NCBI RefSeq assembly: GCF_910591885.1
Contig: NC_063272.1
Coordinates: forward strand, 15,636,364 to 15,700,363
Length of the DNA: 64,000 bases
Direction of reading: 5' to 3'
Source of the DNA: Bombus terrestris
Lineage: Eukaryota; Arthropoda; Insecta; Hymenoptera; Apidae
Below the pieces are notes generated by a model. The model searched no databases. It was not told the origin of the DNA and saw nothing but the letters and a program-made list of their open reading frames with translations. The translations under genes were made by a program, and so were the position numbers. Shown piece after piece: positions 13,404 through 24,113 of the stretch. Position 1 is the stretch's first letter. Each line of letters begins with the position of its first letter.

Positions 13404-14789
13404 TTGATATCACATTTACACATTTGATATTTTTTATTACCCTGGCATGCAAAAAGAGCCAAAGTTATATGTGTCCAACGAAGGAAATTTTATCTATTGC
13501 AGTATGAATGGACCTGTTTCATATTGACCATATATTTTGATATATATTTATTCACTTACGTAATTTATTGCTGTACCTTTCATTAAATTGACTTATTTTC
13601 CCAATCACAGTAACAAGTTAGGTATTAAGCATAAGTTAATTAATTACTAGAAACTAATATGATAAAGAACGCGCCTTGTAATTACGCATGCAGCTCACTT
13701 AAGTTTTTTAATGGCACGTATGTAATATTATTACTTTAGTTGCTTTGCCAAACAATCATTTTTTTAAATTTTGTGACTGACAAGAAGAACGATGATTCGT
13801 AAACTTCTTGTCAGAGTATAATTCGTTTGCTGTATAATAATGCATAAATTTTAAATTTTTCCATTATTTTGAAATTTCAATTTATTTTACATTTTAAGTT
13901 TTGTTACAAGATTGGCGGTGTTGGGTTTTATTACAACCCGTTTAAGATTTGATATAGCATTATTTTGTAAGTTTATTTTAATATTAAAATTATACTATAA
14001 GCTTTGTAAATGTAAATTTATAAATTATAATTGTATCTTCAATTCCTAGTTTCCAGTTATTGTATCTCATTAAGAGATATAGAACTTCATAAACCTTTAA
14101 TAACATATTTTGTCTCACAATTTCAAAGGAAAAATAAAAGATACATTATATTGTTATGTGTATGCAATAAACTAGCTTCATAAATTACGAATTTGTAAAT
14201 AAACCATTTTTTTCATAAAAATCAAATACATTTTATATCAAGAAATATAAAACATAATTTCAATATGTAAAAATTCATATATTTTTCTTTCATTTAAGGT
14301 AAGCCAAAATCAATTTGAAAACATTACATATTTTATTTACATTATTTATTTCAAACGGAATATCTACAAAAATGTACAAAAATACATGTAAGATATGTGT
14401 TAACTTATTAAACAAGATTTCTGAGTTCGAAAAGTTGAAAATTAGACTTAAAAGTAGTAAACATGTTTCTATAAACTGTACATATGATATGTAACCATAT
14501 ACATATATATATGTATTTATACGCTCATATTAAGTGAGTGATGTTGAAATAGTTTTAAAAAGAAATTTTAGAAACAATTTATCAAAAAGTTATATTTTAT
14601 TAGAAAATATGTATGTTAAGTTTACTGTTAACAAACATATTAATCACAAAATCAGGAATAACTTTATTTAGAATCAATCCGTAACATGGTAATGTAGAAT
14701 TTGATTAATTTGTGAGATAGATTTAATAGCAAAATAGAATAAAATAATATATATATCTAAACAATATATGTATACAATAACGTAACGAA
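13404..14789. other. Intergenic: wapl 3' UTR and upstream of mRpS31
   Basis: About 1.4 kb of AT-rich DNA after the wapl stop. It should contain the wapl 3' UTR and the mRpS31 promoter. I see no open coding exon, repeat or RNA gene in it. Confidence 0.6.
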
Positions 14790-16868
14790 ATGTTAGCTAC
14801 GTTCTTTCTTTCGAAGTAAGTATTCATTTATGTAATTTTAATAATCTTATTAACCTATCTATCAGTTCTATATGAACTACATGATAATTCAAATAAATAA
14901 TATTACATAATCCCATAATTATTAACTTCTAGGAGTACTAAAACTCAAATTACATTGCTATTTCAAAGGTTAAATATTAAGTTTAATGTAATAAAAACTA
15001 ATTTATTATCATCATCATCTGATTCTTCTTCGTCTGATTCGGATTCTGATGCTGAAATTTCTGATAAAATTAAAAATGTAAATATTTCTTTACTTTTAAT
15101 ATAAAATTTATTTCTTTTAATATATGTGTCAATGTTTATAATTTTTATTTCATGTTCCTTTTCTCTGAAGAACTTAAGAGGTATAGACTACTTACAAAGT
15201 AGAAAAAAAGAACAAAAAAGAAGACAAATAGGTAAGAAATTATAATTTATTTTAAGATAGCTGTATAATAAGACAAGAAATTTCTTATCATAGAGAACGA
15301 GTTAACTAAAGCAACCCAAATTTTAACTACAACATCAGACCAAGATAAAGGAAAAATTCTTTCAGTTTTGTTAGATACTATTAATAAAATTCAGACTATA
15401 GATAATACATCAAGTGAAAGGTTTAAGTATAATTATTTTGCTTGAATTATATTTTTATTCTAATAAATTATATAAATATATAATATTGATGTTATTTGTA
15501 GTAATAAAGATATAGCTGAACATAAGACAAGGACTACTAATAACAAATCTGAAGTACCACGAAAATCATCTATAATTTATAAGCTAAAAAGTCAGCAAAA
15601 GGAAGTAAGGGATGTTAGTGATAAGTTTGAAGAAAAACATGAAACACAAAAGGAACCATCAATAATTAAAATGCTTAAAAGTCAGTCAAGTAAGAGAAAG
15701 GGTATTGATGATAAATTTGAAATGAAATATGAAAGACGAATGAAACCATCTATAATTTATGAACTAAAAAGTCAGCAAAAGGAAGTAAGGGATGTTAGTG
15801 ATAAGTTTGAAGAAAAACATGAAACACAAAAGGAACCATCAATAATTAAAATGCTTAAAAGTCAGTCAAGTAAGAGAAAGGATATTGATGATAAGTTTGA
15901 AATGAAATATGAAAGGCAAACGAAACCATCTATAATTTATGAGCTAAAAAGTCAGCAAAAGAAATTAAGCCATGTTAGTGATAAGTTTGAAGAAAAACAT
16001 GAAACACAAAAGGAACCATCAATAATTAAAATGCTTAAAAGTCAGTCAAGTAAGAGAAAGGATATTGATGATAAGTTTGAAATGAAATATGAAAGACGAA
16101 CGAAACCATCTATAATTTATGAGCTAAAAAGTCAGCAAAAGAAATTAAGCCATGTTAGTGATAAGCTTGGTTCGATACATGAAACACGAAAGAAACCATC
16201 AATAAATGGGATGCTAAAATATATAGCTGAGAGTAAATCACCTGTAACTGCAGAACTAATCAGCCAGCAAAAGAGATTCAGCATCATTGATGATAATAAG
16301 AGGTTGCATATTTTATTAAATAAATTTAAAAATTTATGGTTTAATCCATTTAAAATTTTTTTATAGAGATAATACAGATTATGAAAGAATCTTCGACGAT
16401 TTTTCGGAAAATACCGATGTTCCTAAATTTAAAATGTGGGACACTTGGGAAAGAGATGAATTGCAACTTTCATTTTCTAAATACCCTACAAATGCATTTC
16501 AAGAAATGATTCAATGGTCTAAAGAAGGAAAACTATGGAAATTTCCTATAGATAATGAACAAGGTATGAGTAGAAAAATTAGACTGTGTTATTTTATATA
16601 TAACTTATAAATATGATTCTTTATATGATATATAGGGATGGAAAAGGAACAAAATGTGCATTTCTCAAAGCATGTATTCTTAGAACGTGAGTTGACACCA
16701 TGGTGTCCTCCTAAGGGTCCAATACGACATTTTATGGAATTGGTATGTGTTGGACTTTCGAAGAACCCATATATGACAATTGAAGAAAAGTATGATCATA
16801 TAATGTGGTATAAAAATTATTTTAAGGATAAACATGATTTATTAGAAAAATTAGGAGTTTTAGGATAG
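14790..16868 (+). CDS. mRpS31: Mitochondrial small-subunit ribosomal protein mS31, repeat-expanded (7 exons)
   Basis: Component of the mitochondrial ribosome small subunit. Exons: 14790-14815, 14933-15077, 15171-15231, 15294-15420, 15502-16302, 16367-16563, 16636-16868. The phases fit and give 529 aa (human about 395). Exon 1 and the start of exon 2 encode a basic, hydrophobic leader (MLATFFLSK, then LLFQRLNIK) that looks like a mitochondrial targeting sequence. An acidic Ser/Asp run follows. Identity rests on the C-terminus: FQEMIQWSKEGKLWKFPI, CPPKGPIRHFMELVCVGLSK and NPYMTIEEKYDHIMWYKNYF match the mS31 domain. Exon 5 is largely a tandem repeat absent from vertebrate mS31 and explains the extra length. 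The first exon is short (26 nt); the donor and the presequence-like product support it, but transcript evidence is lacking. AATAAA occurs at 16932. Confidence 0.9.
15568..16200 (+). repeat. 180-bp tandem repeat in mRpS31, built from 90-bp (30-aa) half units
   Basis: The sequence repeats almost exactly at an offset of 180 bp: positions 15661, 15841 and 16021 begin near-identical stretches. There are about 3.5 copies. Each 180-bp unit is a diverged dimer of 30-residue motifs, one of type PSIIYELKSQQKEVRDVSDK and one of type PSIIKMLKSQSSKRKDIDDK. About seven full 30-aa motifs are present, with a decayed eighth at PSINGMLKY. The motifs are charged and probably helical or coiled. Confidence 0.95.
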
Positions 16869-17366
16869 AACTAGTACAAAAAACTGGCAAAAAAACAAAT
16901 TGTATTAACTGCTGTTTAAAAATGAAGATGAAATAAAATGATACACATAATTATGTAGTTGTTATTTGTTAAAAATATCTTATTTTATGTGTATTTCACT
17001 GTCTTCATATCTTATTTAATGTTTTATAACGGAACGTTATTAAATGTTTATGAAACACTATATGTATATAAACATTACTAGTTAAATAAAACCTATGAAA
17101 ATATTGATATTTCAAATTCAAATAAATGAAATAGTTAAATTAGATTTAAACATTTGAAATAAATTAATTTATGAAAAAAAGATACATCAATGCAATATGT
17201 TCTTATAAATCTATAAGGAAATCTTCAATAGTTTGTACTTTCAGCTAAGGTTGAGATCGATTGGGTCAAATCATTCAAGGGTCTCAATTAAAACCGGCTC
17301 AAATCCACGATCTAGTCTTACCTTATAGGCTTATAGGTTACATTGGTTTTGAAGTTCCTGAGAAAA
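16869..17366. promoter_or_regulatory. Intergenic: mRpS31 3' end and Rrp41 promoter
   Basis: About 500 bp between two co-oriented genes. The proximal part is the mRpS31 3' UTR with a polyA signal at 16932-16937. The distal 150 bp, from about 17220, is less AT-rich and presumably holds the Rrp41 promoter and 5' UTR. No coding exon is seen. Confidence 0.55.
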
Positions 17367-18343
17367 ATGATCGAAGCAGAAAATATTGAAGATCAAAGTG
17401 GATTACGTCCAGATGGTAGGCGAGCATTAGAATTAAGGCAGATTCGTGTAAAAATGGGTGTTTTTGGTCAAGCCGATGGAAGTGCTTATATCGAACAGGG
17501 TAACACTAAAATTTTGGTTACAGTATATGGGCCTCATCAGGTTAACAACTTATCGTATGTTATAATTTTTATATTAATACATTGAAACATATACGATTAA
17601 TGTTATGTTTATTTAGCCAAGAGGTTCTACAGGAAGGAATACAACTAAAGGCATAGTGAATTGTCAATATAGCATGGCGGTATTTAGTTTATCTTCTGGA
17701 GAACGTAAACGCAGACCAAGAGGAGATAGAAAGTCGCAAGAAAGATCTCTTCAATTAAAACATGCAATGGAAGCCATAATACATTTAGAAATATATCCAC
17801 GCTCACAGATAGATATTTATGTAGAAGCATTACAAGTTGATGGAAGTGAATATTGTACATCTGTAAACGCAGCTACACTTGCTTTAATTGATGCTGGAAT
17901 TCCTATCAAGGTAATATATAAAATGAAACAAATGTCCTGTAATTTTCATTGGAAAAAGTACCTTTACCATTAAATTTATTATTGTTTTCTTTTTGTAGAA
18001 TTATGCTATAGGTTGCACTGTAACATTAATTAATAATCCATCTTCGGAAGATGAAGATAATACATTAGGGAGAGGAGTACTAGATGCAAATTATCTAGAA
18101 GAATGTGCTCCTGGTGTTACTTTGTCTATTGTTGCATTACCAAATAGCGATAGTAAATCAAAAGATGGTTTGATAGTAGTAGCGCAAGGAGCAGGCCAAA
18201 GGTTGCATTTGTCTCAATTTGAGTCTTTAAAAGCTCGTGTATTATATGGATGTCAAGATATAAAAACTATTTTAGATCACGCAGTTAGACAATATCTAAC
18301 AGAACAATCACTTCCTTCTCTTTTTCATGTTGCATTAAATTAG
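17367..18343 (+). CDS. Ski6: Exosome complex component RRP41 (EXOSC4/Ski6) (3 exons)
   Basis: RNase PH-fold subunit of the six-member ring of the RNA exosome, which degrades and processes RNA 3'-to-5' in nucleus and cytoplasm. In animals the ring is a scaffold and lacks its own catalysis. Exons 17367-17540, 17617-17910 and 17999-18343 give 270 aa (human 245). Diagnostic segments are RPDGRRALELRQI, GVFGQADGSAYIEQGNTK, GERKRRPRGDRKS and PRSQIDIYVEALQVDGSEY, followed by VNAATLALIDAGIPIK. An acidic insert (NNPSSEDEDN and following, about residues 160-180) lengthens the protein relative to human. I chose the ATG at 17367 (MIEAENIEDQSG). Translation from the upstream TTG at 17343 has no support. 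AATAAA lies just after the stop at 18351. Confidence 0.95.
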
Positions 18344-18559
18344 ATATATTAATAAAAAATTGTACATAAAAAATGTCAAATAATACACAATTTTTTTCGT
18401 AAAAATCACATACAAAATTTTTTTTTAATATATTTATCTTATAAAGAATATATATATATTTTATTATACAATATAATTGTACACAATCTTTTTTCTTTAA
18501 AGTAATATCCACATTTCTTTTAGAATATTTATATTCATTCATTTTCCCCTTTTTGCATC
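18344..18559. terminator. Tail-to-tail 3' region of Rrp41 and HADHB
   Basis: Only about 216 bp separates the two convergent stop codons, so the 3' UTRs are short or overlap. A plus-strand AATAAA at 18351 serves Rrp41. The stretch is very AT-rich with T runs. Confidence 0.6.
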
Positions 18560-20665
18560 TCAAACCTTAGCACCAGGGTACCTTTCCATAATCATACCAA
18601 CACCCTATAATTTATATAGTTATTAAAATAAATCTATTTAATATAAATATAAGATAATAATAATTGTGAATTATTTTTTATACGTCTTTTACCTGTCCTC
18701 CAGCTGCACAAGCTGCAATTAATCCAAATTGTTGATCTTCTTTGATAAGTCGGTTCGCGGTATGTGTAGCTAACCGAACTCCAGTTGCTGCAAATGGATG
18801 ACCAATTGATAAAGATCCACCCCATGCGTTCCATTTATTAAGATCTGGTACTCCTATTTTTGAAGACCTTCCTAAGTAATTTTGCGCAAACCAATCAGAA
18901 TCTAATGCTTTTAAATTAGCTAAAATTTGTCCCGCAAAAGCTTCATGTATTTCCCACACTCCAACGTCTTTAACATTTAATTTTGCTTTTTGGAGTATCT
19001 ACAATTTATTTGAAACATTATGTGTTAAAATTCTAAACATGCACATTTAACAACAATAAAGTATTACTTGTGGTATAACATAGGTTGGTCCTAAGAGCAA
19101 CTGATCAACAGGATCCTGGGAAACATAAGTGAAATTTCTTAAATATGCTTTTGGAGTAAGACCAAGTTGAAGAGCTTTTTCTTCTGTCATTATCAAAGCT
19201 GCTGATGCTCCATCAGTTAAAAAAGATGCATTAGCAGCAGTAACTCCTCCATATGGTTTAACGAATGCTGGTTTTAATTTTTCTAATTGTTCAGGTGTTG
19301 AAACACGAATACCATTGTCTTTATTTATTACCTCACTTACATTTGGAACTAGAAAAGGTACCCAGATCAATTAACATATTTTATTTATTTCATTTATTTT
19401 AATATTACCTTTATAAGGAACTAAATCTGTGAGGTGTCCTTGTTGTTGTGCTTTAGCAGCTAAAGTATGTGAACGCAAAGCATATTCATCTTGTTCTTTC
19501 CTTGAAATTCCAAATGCAGCTGCTAATCTATCACCACTATGTCCCATAGTTTCATTACTAGAAAATTCAGCTACTGCAGGTAACTACGATTATATAAGTA
19601 CAATTAAATATAATATATAAGTAGATATAATTAAAGTATAATTTTGTTATAAAAGGTAATATACATCTGGTACAAAATATGATGGTCTAATACTAGTAAG
19701 AAGTTGTAACTTTTGCCCAATTGATTTTGCCTTATTAGCTTGTAACATCAATGACCTCATACGTCTACTATGTCTAATTGGTATATCTGACATGAATTCC
19801 ACTCCACCTGCAACGATTACTTCATACACACCACATGCAATCAAACCCATACCAGTTGTAAGAGCTTGATTACTACTGATGCATGCCATTGTTACAGTGT
19901 GTGCAGGAGTACGATCACTGTATCCTGCTGCTAAAGCTGCTTCTCTAGCAATATTCGAAGTTCTTATTTCTTGCATTACCGTACCATAAACAATGTATTC
20001 AACAATTTCTTTAGGAAATTTAATTTTGTTTTGCAAGGCCCTTGTAATAAAATATGATACATTATTATAATTGAATTAGAATAAAAATTAGCATTTAGAT
20101 TAACTTACACTAATGATTGTCTGGCAAGATCATATGCCATTAAGTTTTTATAACTTGTTCCAGATTGCAAAAATGGTGTTCTTACACCATCAATATATAC
20201 AATGTTTTTAGCAGCATGATTGCTTTTAGTTGCATAAAACTTATTTGTTTTTAAATAATTTACTGTAGAACCTAAAGTACAAATAAATTACACATTCATA
20301 ACATATTTATTAAGTATATTCTGTATTTGGAAATAATTATATCTATTTTATTATGCTGTAAATATTAATAAGTGTGTTATAAAATTAGGAATCTTAAATA
20401 AATTTATTGACTGACTATATATTAGTAGAAAATCATTACATTGTATAACTAGCATCAGTGCTCATAAAAAGTTATTAAATCATTTTTATTTTAAAGTTTC
20501 CGATTTTGTACTTTGTACCTAAATAATTAAGAATCATTACTTGCGAACTATGTACTTGCATTGTTTTTATTGTTCTACAATGATTCATAGTACAAAGTAA
20601 TTTAACATACCATATTTAGGAAATCCTCTCTTCATTAAAAAACTATTTTTTGCGAGAGAATGCAT
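18560..20665 (-). CDS. HADHB: Trifunctional enzyme subunit beta, mitochondrial 3-ketoacyl-CoA thiolase (7 exons)
   Basis: Catalyses the last step of mitochondrial long-chain fatty-acid beta-oxidation, thiolytic cleavage of 3-ketoacyl-CoA, in the trifunctional protein with HADHA. Exons, 5' to 3': 20665-20611, 20271-20109, 20040-19665, 19583-19409, 19348-19068, 18998-18693, 18604-18560. The sum is 1401 nt, 466 aa (human 474). The thiolase fold is complete. The acylation cysteine is in HTVTMACISSNQAL, the histidine motif is WEIHEAFAGQ, GHPFAATGVRLA follows, and the second catalytic cysteine is in IAACAAGGQG. Subunit-specific stretches include KPAFVKPYGGVTAANASFLT and YVSQDPVDQLLLGPTYV. The N-terminus (MHSLAKNSFLMKRGF) is basic and fits a mitochondrial presequence. 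The gene is divergent from dtl, with 324 bp between start codons. Confidence 0.96.
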
Positions 20666-20989
20666 GTTTAAAATTACTTTAAATTTAACAGTTTTTAAAA
20701 ATCTCGCTTCTTTTTATATATGTTACTATTCCTTTTTACTGGTTACTTATGTACTAGCATTTCCTTTCTGGTACCAGTAAATGTTGAACATGATGTGGAC
20801 TTTGATCTTTATTTCAGTCTTATTCTCAAAAAATTTTACTTGTGAACTCACCATTGTTCAATCATAATTGAATGTCCCTATTAGACTATCTTGACATAGA
20901 AGTGCGGGAAAACTGACAGATTTTCCCGCTTACAATTTAAGTATTTACACTATTTTGTGTAATAAATATTAATTTCATGCAGTTTCAGA
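20666..20989. promoter_or_regulatory. Bidirectional promoter region, HADHB / dtl
   Basis: A 324-bp interval separates the two start codons, so both promoters and 5' UTRs must fit here unless transcription starts inside a gene. It contains the inverted E2F-type pair described separately, 61 bp before the dtl ATG. No obvious TATA box is seen. Confidence 0.75.
20904..20929. promoter_or_regulatory. Inverted pair of E2F-type sites
   Basis: GCGGGAAAA at 20904-20912 and TTTTCCCGC at 20921-20929 are exact reverse complements separated by 8 bp. Each contains the canonical E2F/DP core TTTCCCGC. Location just upstream of dtl, an S-phase ubiquitin-ligase receptor, supports a functional reading. Confidence 0.8.
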
Positions 20990-23665
20990 ATGAATTTAGT
21001 GCATTCTATCGTAGAACGAGAAAAAGGATCTGGTAATTTGCATTTTATGATCTTATATAATAAAAGACTTTGAAATATATTGCGAATATAAAATGATAGG
21101 TTATATGTGACCCAACATAATGTTGCATTTAATCTAATGATTGTGCATGATATTCATTTTTTAAGATAAAACGTGAATTTTAAAGAAACAAACATTTTTT
21201 CAGCATCAATACACGATTATGATGTTGCTTTGTATCGTTTGAAATGTTATAAAGATGATGTGTATAAAGGTATAACACCAAATACAGATGCACTGGATTT
21301 TAATCCAGAACCGCCAGTTTTTGCATGCCGATTTTGTACTACAAAAGGATACGAACAAATAATTGCTTTAGCTAATGAAGATGGAAAAATTGCATTACAA
21401 GATACAGATATCCAAAGTATGTCAAATCAACCATTGGAAGGAACACAGGTATGCTTATTATATCGTATTGAGTCTTTAATCTTTTACCTATATAATCAAG
21501 TTACCATAAAGTATATTATTAAGAGTCTATAAGAAAAATATATTTAATTGATATCTTTCAGGCACATCGTAATGCAATATTTGATGTTGCTTGGATGCCA
21601 GGAGAATTAAAGCTAGTTACAGCATCTGGAGATCATACTGCTAGACTTTGGGATGTATCTGGTTCTGAAATAAGACAAATTGATTGTTTCCATGCTCATA
21701 TTAGAAGTGTTAAGACTGCAGTGTTTCGTTATCAGGATCAAGGTATCTCTTTAATACTTAATATGCTTTGACATACATATTGCACAAAACAAAATATTAA
21801 TTAAAAAAAAAATCTTTTAGCTGTATTTGCAACTGGAGCTAGAGATGGCTCTATCATGGTATGGGATATTAGAGCTAATCATTATGAACGACCTAAACCA
21901 GATAATTGTATTATTAATGCACATAATGTTGGAAATATAAGTAATGTGCGACAGCGTAGGGTAATCACCCATTCATCTAGAGCACAAAGTATTACTGGAT
22001 TGGTATTTCAGGATGATTTCACTTTAATTTCATGTTCTGCTGGAGATGGGTAAGTTTAGTAAATTAAATATACACTTATATGAATTACTAATTATACGAA
22101 CAAATAAAATAATAATTATATTATTGACATAGTTTAATAAAAGTCTGGGATTTGCGTAAAAACTATACTGTTCACAAAAAAGATCCTTTAGCTAAACATA
22201 CAATGAATTATACTGGACATAGTACAAGGAATGGATTTTCATCATTGTTAATATGTCCTGCAACAATTACACTATATGCAAGTTGTATGGATAATATTAT
22301 ATATGCATATAATATATCATCTTACAATCCTAAACCAAGTAAGAATAATAATAAGAAACATTATTGATACGAAGTTTTAAAATAATACTAATATTACTAT
22401 TTCTTTTGCATATATTAGTTGCAGAATTTTATGGACATCAAAATCGTACTTATTATGTTAAAAGTTGTTTAAGTCCTGATGGACGTTATCTTGCTAGTGG
22501 TTCCAGTGATGAACTTGCATATATTTGGCACACAAACAAACCAGGAGCCCCAATCGTACAACTTTTAGGACATACAGAAGAAGTTACTTGCATTGCTTGG
22601 TGTAGTGTTCGAGAGACAAAAGTATTAATAACGATATCATTCTTGATTTTTAATATTAAAATTTATTATATGTAATATCAATACCCCTTTGAAACTTAAA
22701 CAGATAGTAACATGTTCTGATGATTCGTGTCATCGAATTTGGAAAGTTGGCCATGAACATAAACTAGATAATGAAGAAATAGAAATACGTGGTCGTGCAG
22801 AAGCTATCTTTAATAAAAATCCATTGGAAAATCTAAAACTTGAAACTACACCAACTATTACGCGGCGTTGGGTTATATCTCAAGAACACACACCAGGATC
22901 TGATACCACACCTAGTATGTAATCATAAAATATTTAAATTGTCATAACTACTATATTGTTATCAATGTTATTTTTTTTCTTTCATTAGATGCTACACCTG
23001 GACCAAGTTCATCAGATACTTACAATCAAGTAGAAGATAGTCGAAATCAGTGTAATGTTACTACTTCAATGAAAAGAAATTATTTTCAAATGATGAGTGG
23101 ATCTTGGTCTGATGGAAAATTTAAGTCAGTTTTATCTCCTATACAAGAAAACCTCACATCTGCTCGCGTTGCAAAACGTATTCATTTAGAAAATCGCGGT
23201 GCACGAAGATTGTTTAGTCCATGTAATGATAATAGTTCGTTACTGAACAGAGGCTACGAATCTGATGAACCCAGTACAAGTTCATCTAGTAGAGAAAACA
23301 GGAATAATGAAATTCATTTTTCACCTACGTCGAATCTTCCAAATTTTGTAATTGATGGCACAGCGCCGCATTTACTTCAATTATCTCCAGAAAAGTACAA
23401 AGAAAATGTCGATTGGTTAACAAGAATACGAAGAGAAAAATATGGAAAAGTCAGAAAAACATTATCAGAAAAGTCGGCTAGCCCTGTCTCTTGTACAGTG
23501 CTTACTAGGAGAAATACTAGATCACGATCGACAGAACCACAAAAAGTATCTAAAATGCCGAGAAATTCTCCTCTCTCTTTATTAAATTTCTTTAAAGTTA
23601 CTGGAAAAGACTGTGAAACAAATATGTGTTGTGATGATAATGTAATACCTTCTGCGAAATCTTAA
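20990..23665 (+). CDS. l(2)dtl: Lethal(2)denticleless / Cdt2, CRL4 substrate receptor (8 exons)
   Basis: WD40 receptor of the CUL4-DDB1 ubiquitin ligase; it targets Cdt1 and other PCNA-bound substrates for destruction in S phase and after DNA damage. Exons: 20990-21032, 21204-21448, 21562-21742, 21821-22049, 22133-22338, 22419-22621, 22704-22914, 22989-23665. The total is 1995 nt, 664 aa (human 730). The WD40 propeller occupies roughly residues 60-390, with segments such as WMPGELKLVTASGDHTARLW and KSCLSPDGRYLASGSSDELA. Two WDxR DDB1-docking motifs are visible, VWDIR and VWDLR (the second in the family-typical KVWDLRKNYT). The C-terminal half is disordered and basic, with a conserved-looking block ENVDWLTRIRREK and a near-terminal SLLNFFKV that resembles a PCNA-binding motif. 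The first exon encodes only 14 residues; its donor is in phase. Confidence 0.95.
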
Positions 23666-24113
23666 AAACAGTCATGAATTTCTTTAATTGTCAGAAAGAT
23701 TACATTTTATCTGTGTTAAATTTCATATAAACTTTTTATTAGAAATATTTTATAACAAAAAATTACATTCAAGATGTTAACCTATGAATGTGATACAAAC
23801 ATCAGCGCGCTTTTTGTTTACGATGTAGTACCTTATAAAAAATTAATAGGACTTGAAACAATAAATATCATACTGTAAGATAAATATGACATAACATACA
23901 AGTGTTATAAAATAGGTAAAAATAGATTATATACTCACAAGTGTCATGTTCGAGTGATAACAGCATACTTTTATACGCAATCATAAATTATATTTATAAT
24001 ATATTACAATAATAAAAAGTTTTGTTAATTTTTTTACTAATATTTACTTTTTTTTCAATATAGTAACACATGAAGGTTTAAAACAAATAAACAGATCTTA
24101 AATTTTATTTCCA
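23666..24113. other. dtl 3' UTR and spacer
   Basis: AT-rich DNA between the dtl stop and the AGK relic. It presumably holds the dtl 3' UTR. No other feature is recognised. Confidence 0.6.

Noticed and set aside
15568..16200. CRISPR-like regular array
   Set aside because: The repeats are coding, adjacent without unique spacers and in a eukaryotic gene.
17343..17366. Upstream TTG start for Rrp41
   Set aside because: Non-AUG start without support. The ATG at 17367 gives the family-typical N-terminus.
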